This document shows positions 60,235-64,000 of a stretch of DNA of 64,000 bases, piece by piece. The stretch is from contig NZ_LXKA01000320.1 in the NCBI RefSeq assembly GCF_001645125.1, positions 1 through 64,000 of the forward strand, read 5' to 3'. The notes under the pieces are model-generated. The model had not been told where the DNA came from, ran no database searches, and saw nothing but the letters and a program-made list of their open reading frames with translations. The position numbers were made by a program, and so were the translations under genes. This DNA is from Paraburkholderia ginsengiterrae. GTDB lineage: Bacteria > Pseudomonadota > Gammaproteobacteria > Burkholderiales > Burkholderiaceae. Each line of letters starts with the position of its first letter. Position 1 is the first letter of the stretch.

Positions 60235-62637
60235 ATGTTCAACTTCGCCCTGCGAAGGCTGCCCTTTTGCGCCCGCCGCGGCGCGCGCGGCCGTTCGCTT
60301 CAACGCCTGCCGCAGCCGTTTTTGCCGGCTTGCTTGTCACCCTTTGTTCCGGCCTTCGTTCCAGCGTTCGTGCCGGCATTCGTGCCGGCTTTCATCGCTG
60401 CGCCCGCTCATGCGCAAAGCGTCATCGCCGAGGCCACGCTGCCGGCCGTCAACGTGAGCGCCAGTACGCCCGCCACGCCGCGCGCCGTCGATCCGAACCT
60501 GCCGGCCTCGGTCGAGACCGTCACCCCCGAGCAGTTCAACAACTGGAACGTGGTCAACACCGAAGACGTGTTGAAGTACATGCCGAACCTCGCCGTGCGC
60601 AAGCGCTTTATCGGCGATCTGAATTCGATCATCGCCGTGCGCGGCACCAGCAATACGCAGAGCGCGCGAGGTCTCGTGTACGCGGACGGCCTGCTGCTCA
60701 GCAACCTGCTCGGCAGCAGCTACTCGTTTCCGCCGCGCTGGTCGATGGTATTTCCCGACGAGATCCAGCAAGTCGATGTGATCTATGGGCCGTTCTCGGC
60801 CCTCTATCCCGGCAACTCGCTTGGAGCGACGGTGCTCATCAGCACGGCCATGCCGAAGAAATTCGAAGCGACCGCCGACGTCAAGGCCTTCACCCAGCAT
60901 TTCAGCCTGTTCGGTGTAAATCAGAATTTCAACGGCAGCGAGATGAGCGCGACGATCGGCGACCGCATCGGCAAGTTCTCGTATCAGCTCGGCGTGAATC
61001 ACCTGGAAAACACCAGCCAGCCGCTGCAATTCGCCACGCTCGCCCAATCCGGCACACCCGCGAAGGCAGGCGACACACCCGTTACCGGCGCGTACTTCTA
61101 CAACAACCAGACCAACGCGCCGACCGTCGTGCTCGGTGTGAACGGCGAAGGCATCGAACACGCGGTGCAGGACCAGTTCAAGCTGAAGATGCAGTACGAC
61201 TTCACGCCGACCCTGCAGGCCGGCTTCACGCTCGGCTACTGGCATCAGACGTACAACAGCGAGACTTCGAGTTTCCTGCGCGACGCGAACGGCAACCCCG
61301 TATACAGCGGGAAAATCGCGATTGGCGGCTACGAGTACATGATTCCCGCTGCGGCACTTGCGCCGAGTCTCGGTCACAGCGAAAACTGGCTCTACGGCGT
61401 TTCGCTGAAAACGCGCAACGCCACCGGCTGGAACGGCGAAGCAATCGCTTCGTACTACGACATTGGCAACAGCGTGGCGCGCACCGCGAATTCCGGCGCG
61501 CCGGGCAATGGCCCCGGCACTGTGATCTTCGGCGACGGCACCGGCTGGAAAACCCTCGACCTGCGCAGCACCTATACGCCCGCGACGAAGCAGGCCGGGC
61601 TTGCCAATCATGCGCTGAGCTTTGGTTACCACTACGACAACTACTTCCTCGACAACGAAGGCTACAACACGCTGAACTGGCGCGATGGCGCGGCCACCTC
61701 GTTTGCGAACGCGTTCACCGGCAAGACGCAGACGCAGGCGCTCTACGCGCAGGACGCATGGCGTTTTCTGCCGCGCTGGAAGCTCGTCTATGGCGTGCGG
61801 TATGAAGACTGGCAGGCCTACGACGGTTCGCTGGCCTTGCCGGGCAAAGCCGTTCCCTACAGCGACGCAAACCAGCATCACTTTTCGCCGAAAGCCTCGC
61901 TCTCGTTCGACGTGAGCGACGATCTGACATTGCGCGCATCCATCGGCCGTGCGTACCGCTTTCCAACCGTCAGCGAATTGTTCCAGGGGAAGATCAACGG
62001 CTCCACCATCGTCAACAACAATCCGAACCTGCAGCCTGAAGACGATCTTTCGAAAGAGCTGACCGCCGAATGGGCGCACTGGAATGGCGTGTTTCGCTTT
62101 TCGCTGTTTCAGGACGACGTGAAGAACACGATCTTCAGCCAGACCGACACGACCGTGATTCCCAACGTGACGAGCTTCCAGAACATCGGCAAGGTACGCT
62201 CACGCGGCGTGGAAACGAGCTACTCGGGACAGGACGTCTTCATACGCGGCCTCGACCTGCTCGCCAGCGTGGCCTACACGCAATCGAAGATCATCGCCAA
62301 CGCGCAAAACCCGGCCACGGTTGGCAAGTACTTCTACCGGATTCCGCTGTGGCGTGCCGATCTTGCCGCGACCTGGCACATCGACGAACGCGCGGCGCTC
62401 ACGCTGGCCGCGCGCTATTCGGGCCGCCAGTACAACACGCTCACCAATACCGACACGAATCCGGATGTGTTCGGCGGCACCAGTACGTACACCGTGGCGG
62501 ACGCCAGGTTGACGTTCAAGCCGACCAAACAGAGCGAGATCGGCGTGGGCGTCGACAACATCTTCGACGCGCGCTACTTCGTCTATCACCCGTATCCGGG
62601 CCGCACGTTCTACGTGGACGCGAAGCTGCGCATGTGA
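60235..62637 (+). CDS. TonB-dependent outer-membrane receptor
   Basis: 800 residues. A signal peptide containing four copies of a Phe-Val-Pro-Ala type unit ends near 'APAHAQ'. The plug holds 'SVETVTPEQFNNWNVVNTED', 'LKYMPNLAVRKRF', 'IIAVRGTSNTQSARGLVYAD' and 'IQQVDVIYGPFSALYPGNSL'. The beta-barrel ends with 'YPGRTFYVDAKLRM' with a terminal non-aromatic Met, unusual since TonB receptors normally end in Phe or Trp. It takes up a metal complex. Position beside DUF2946 and a PepSY protein suggests copper or a metallophore, but the ligand cannot be read. Confidence 0.88.
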   Translation: MFNFALRRLPFCARRGARGRSLQRLPQPFLPACLSPFVPAFVPAFVPAFVPAFIAAPAHAQSVIAEATLPAVNVSASTPATPRAVDPNLPASVETVTPEQFNNWNVVNTEDVLKYMPNLAVRKRFIGDLNSIIAVRGTSNTQSARGLVYADGLLLSNLLGSSYSFPPRWSMVFPDEIQQVDVIYGPFSALYPGNSLGATVLISTAMPKKFEATADVKAFTQHFSLFGVNQNFNGSEMSATIGDRIGKFSYQLGVNHLENTSQPLQFATLAQSGTPAKAGDTPVTGAYFYNNQTNAPTVVLGVNGEGIEHAVQDQFKLKMQYDFTPTLQAGFTLGYWHQTYNSETSSFLRDANGNPVYSGKIAIGGYEYMIPAAALAPSLGHSENWLYGVSLKTRNATGWNGEAIASYYDIGNSVARTANSGAPGNGPGTVIFGDGTGWKTLDLRSTYTPATKQAGLANHALSFGYHYDNYFLDNEGYNTLNWRDGAATSFANAFTGKTQTQALYAQDAWRFLPRWKLVYGVRYEDWQAYDGSLALPGKAVPYSDANQHHFSPKASLSFDVSDDLTLRASIGRAYRFPTVSELFQGKINGSTIVNNNPNLQPEDDLSKELTAEWAHWNGVFRFSLFQDDVKNTIFSQTDTTVIPNVTSFQNIGKVRSRGVETSYSGQDVFIRGLDLLASVAYTQSKIIANAQNPATVGKYFYRIPLWRADLAATWHIDERAALTLAARYSGRQYNTLTNTDTNPDVFGGTSTYTVADARLTFKPTKQSEIGVGVDNIFDARYFVYHPYPGRTFYVDAKLRM
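60343..60390 (+). repeat. 12-bp minisatellite inside the TonB receptor signal peptide
   Basis: Four contiguous 12-bp units (tttgttccggcc, ttcgttccagcg, ttcgtgccggca, ttcgtgccggct) each encode Phe-Val-Pro-Ala. Unit length is a multiple of 3, so change in copy number would alter the signal peptide length without a frameshift. The units differ at several positions, so they are not freshly expanded. Confidence 0.7.
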
Positions 62638-62710
62638 ACGTGCCGCACGCGAGGCACATCTATCCGCTTCGTTCGAATTCGTCGATTCATCTTTGCTTCA
62701 GGAGGATTTC

Positions 62711-64000
62711 ATGTCCACCACTGCTGCCGCTCAACGCACGGCCCAGGTAGCCGTCACGGCGCATCCGGGCTACCGGACACTCTGGCGCTGGCACTTCTAT
62801 GCCGGCCTGTTCGTGATGCCGTTTCTTGTAGTGCTGGCGATCACCGGCACGCTGTATTGCTTCCAGCCGCAAATCGAACCGCTGCTGTATCCGCAGCGGC
62901 TGATTGTCGAATCGCAGGCCACTCCCCGTTTGCCCGAGGAGGCGTTGCTTGCCAGGGCGCGGACCGCCATGCCGCCCGATGCCACTGCGCTGACCGCAAT
63001 CATCGCCAGCGATCCGCGGCGCAGCGCCGAGTTCGTTTTCCGTCTCGCGGATGGCGACAAACAGAGCGTCTATGTGAACCCGTATAACGGCGCGGTCCTT
63101 GGTACGCTGAGCGTCGAGCGCCGCTTCATGCAAGTGGACCGGATGCTGCATCGCAAGCTGCTGCTCGGCAAGCCTGGCGAGTTGCTGATGGAACTGGCCG
63201 CATGCTGGACGCTGGTGATGATCGGCACCGGCGTCGCGCTCTGGTGGCCGCGCGAGAAAACCACTGCACGTGCCGCACTGTTGCCGCGTTTCTCGCTGAA
63301 GGGGCGCGCGCTCTGGAAGAACCTGCATGCTGTGATGGGGATCTGGCTCGCGCTCGGCGCACTGGTGTTCGTACTGACCGGCTTGCCATGGTCGGGTTCG
63401 TGGGGCAAGCAGTTCAAGGCGCTCGCGACCGCCGCCAATCTCGGCGCGCCGCCGGGTTCATGGGGTGGGCTCGCATTGCGTTCGACATTGCCGGGGGCGA
63501 GCGGCACGTTGGCGTCGACGGGCGGCGCTCACACCACGGACACAATGAACGCAGCACACGACGAGCACGCCGAACACGGTGCCCACGCAGGCAGCGCGGA
63601 CTCGATGCCCGGCATGGTGATGGACGACCTGCCTCTGTTGCAGACACCCTGGGCGGTCGGCAACACGCCCGTACCCGCCTCCGCGGATGCGCCCGCGGCG
63701 CACGCGATACCGCTCGGGCGAGTCGTCGTGCTGGCGGCATCGCACGGCGTGACGAATGGCTACAGTATCGTGCTGCCCACGTCCGCGACCGGCGTCTACA
63801 CCGTGTCGTACTTCCCGGCCGATCCGAAAGACGAGCGCACGCTGTACATCGATCAATACAGCGGTGCGATTCTGAAAGACATTCGCTATGGCGACTACGG
63901 CGCTGTCTCGAAGGCGGTTTCGTACGGCACGTCGTTGCATATGGGCCGCTATTTCGGCCTCGCCAATCAGTTGCTGTGCGCCGCGATTTCGCTTGGATTG
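62711..64000 (+). CDS. PepSY-associated transmembrane protein with His/Met-rich loop, 3' end off window
   Basis: 430 residues visible, open at the right edge. PepSY-TM topology: helix 1 'FVMPFLVVLAITGTLYCF', a periplasmic PepSY domain (about 60-140), helix 2 'CWTLVMIGTGVALWW' and helix 3 'GIWLALGALVFVLTGLPW'. Between them and the second PepSY half is a loop (about 275-310) with repeated His and Met ('AAHDEHAEHGAHAGSADSMP'). The family includes FoxB-type ferric-siderophore reductases. 'aggagg' supplies a strong Shine-Dalgarno. It follows the TonB receptor in the same operon and suggests reduction or release of a metal. Confidence 0.86.
   Translation, partial: MSTTAAAQRTAQVAVTAHPGYRTLWRWHFYAGLFVMPFLVVLAITGTLYCFQPQIEPLLYPQRLIVESQATPRLPEEALLARARTAMPPDATALTAIIASDPRRSAEFVFRLADGDKQSVYVNPYNGAVLGTLSVERRFMQVDRMLHRKLLLGKPGELLMELAACWTLVMIGTGVALWWPREKTTARAALLPRFSLKGRALWKNLHAVMGIWLALGALVFVLTGLPWSGSWGKQFKALATAANLGAPPGSWGGLALRSTLPGASGTLASTGGAHTTDTMNAAHDEHAEHGAHAGSADSMPGMVMDDLPLLQTPWAVGNTPVPASADAPAAHAIPLGRVVVLAASHGVTNGYSIVLPTSATGVYTVSYFPADPKDERTLYIDQYSGAILKDIRYGDYGAVSKAVSYGTSLHMGRYFGLANQLLCAAISLGL

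Noticed and set aside
60343-60390. 12-bp repeats considered as a CRISPR-like or origin iteron array.
   Set aside because: No spacers, in frame within a coding region, only four units. Kept as a coding minisatellite.

Overview
The window looks like chromosome or megaplasmid from a high-GC beta-proteobacterium of the Burkholderia sensu lato group (Paraburkholderia/Caballeronia type). The evidence is the strong GC bias, the catR-catA-benABCD order, the DUF4148 protein, the PAAR/Tae4 type VI secretion cargo, and a large number of LysR, HxlR and Lrp regulators each beside its own small catabolic or efflux operon. I saw no rRNA, tRNA or CRISPR array. The placement is inferred from gene content only.

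Region 1-3.1 kb holds the 3' end of a class III aminotransferase, an Lrp regulator whose stop codon abuts a dead 375-bp IS5-type element, and a tightly coupled PAAR-Tae4 amidase-membrane protein cassette that looks like an orphan type VI effector/immunity unit. Region 3.1-8.2 kb is a LysR regulator divergent from a four-gene operon (tartrate/D-malate dehydrogenase, succinate-semialdehyde-type dehydrogenase, AstE/aspartoacylase-like deacylase, cupin). Region 8.2-15.1 kb has two secreted proteins of unknown function, a GH36-like alpha-galactosidase, a GH35 beta-galactosidase and an MHS-type transporter.

Region 15.1-33.7 kb is regulatory and efflux territory. It contains an ArsR/DJ-1 pair facing a GlxA-type AraC regulator, a Mug DNA glycosylase, an antibiotic-biosynthesis-monooxygenase pseudogene with two in-frame stops, a complete DHA2-HlyD-outer-membrane-factor efflux operon, two HxlR regulators with SDR and isochorismatase partners, a second DHA2 pump, and an M20 peptidase with a YfcC-type permease next to a LysR gene. 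Region 33.7-42.7 kb is rich in exported proteins: a class C serine hydrolase, an allene-oxide-cyclase-barrel-like protein, DUF305 with a YVTN propeller, a large NHL/SMP-30-like protein, DUF4148, and a 67-residue peptide with a double-glycine leader.

Region 42.9-46.9 kb is an Lrp-controlled acetylpolyamine amidohydrolase / ornithine cyclodeaminase / periplasmic binding protein operon. Region 47-51.6 kb holds a GST, a GarR-type reductase, an XRE/MmyB regulator, a carboxymuconolactone-decarboxylase-family protein and a molybdopterin-oxidoreductase-like secreted protein lacking the cofactor cysteine. Region 51.6-57.4 kb is the benzoate to catechol to cis,cis-muconate pathway: a LysR regulator (CatR/BenM type), catA and benABCD, with three ATAC-N7-GTAT-like boxes in the divergent promoter and a perfect 11-bp hairpin between catA and benA. 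The window closes with a TPR-glycosyltransferase-like protein and a DUF2946 / TonB receptor / PepSY metal-uptake-type cluster that runs off the end.

The least explained items, and the best candidates for something undescribed, are the double-glycine leader peptide at 42.5 kb, the PAAR-Tae4-3TM cassette at 1.6-3.1 kb, and the DUF2946/TonB/His-Met-rich PepSY cluster with its in-phase signal-peptide minisatellite at 60 kb.
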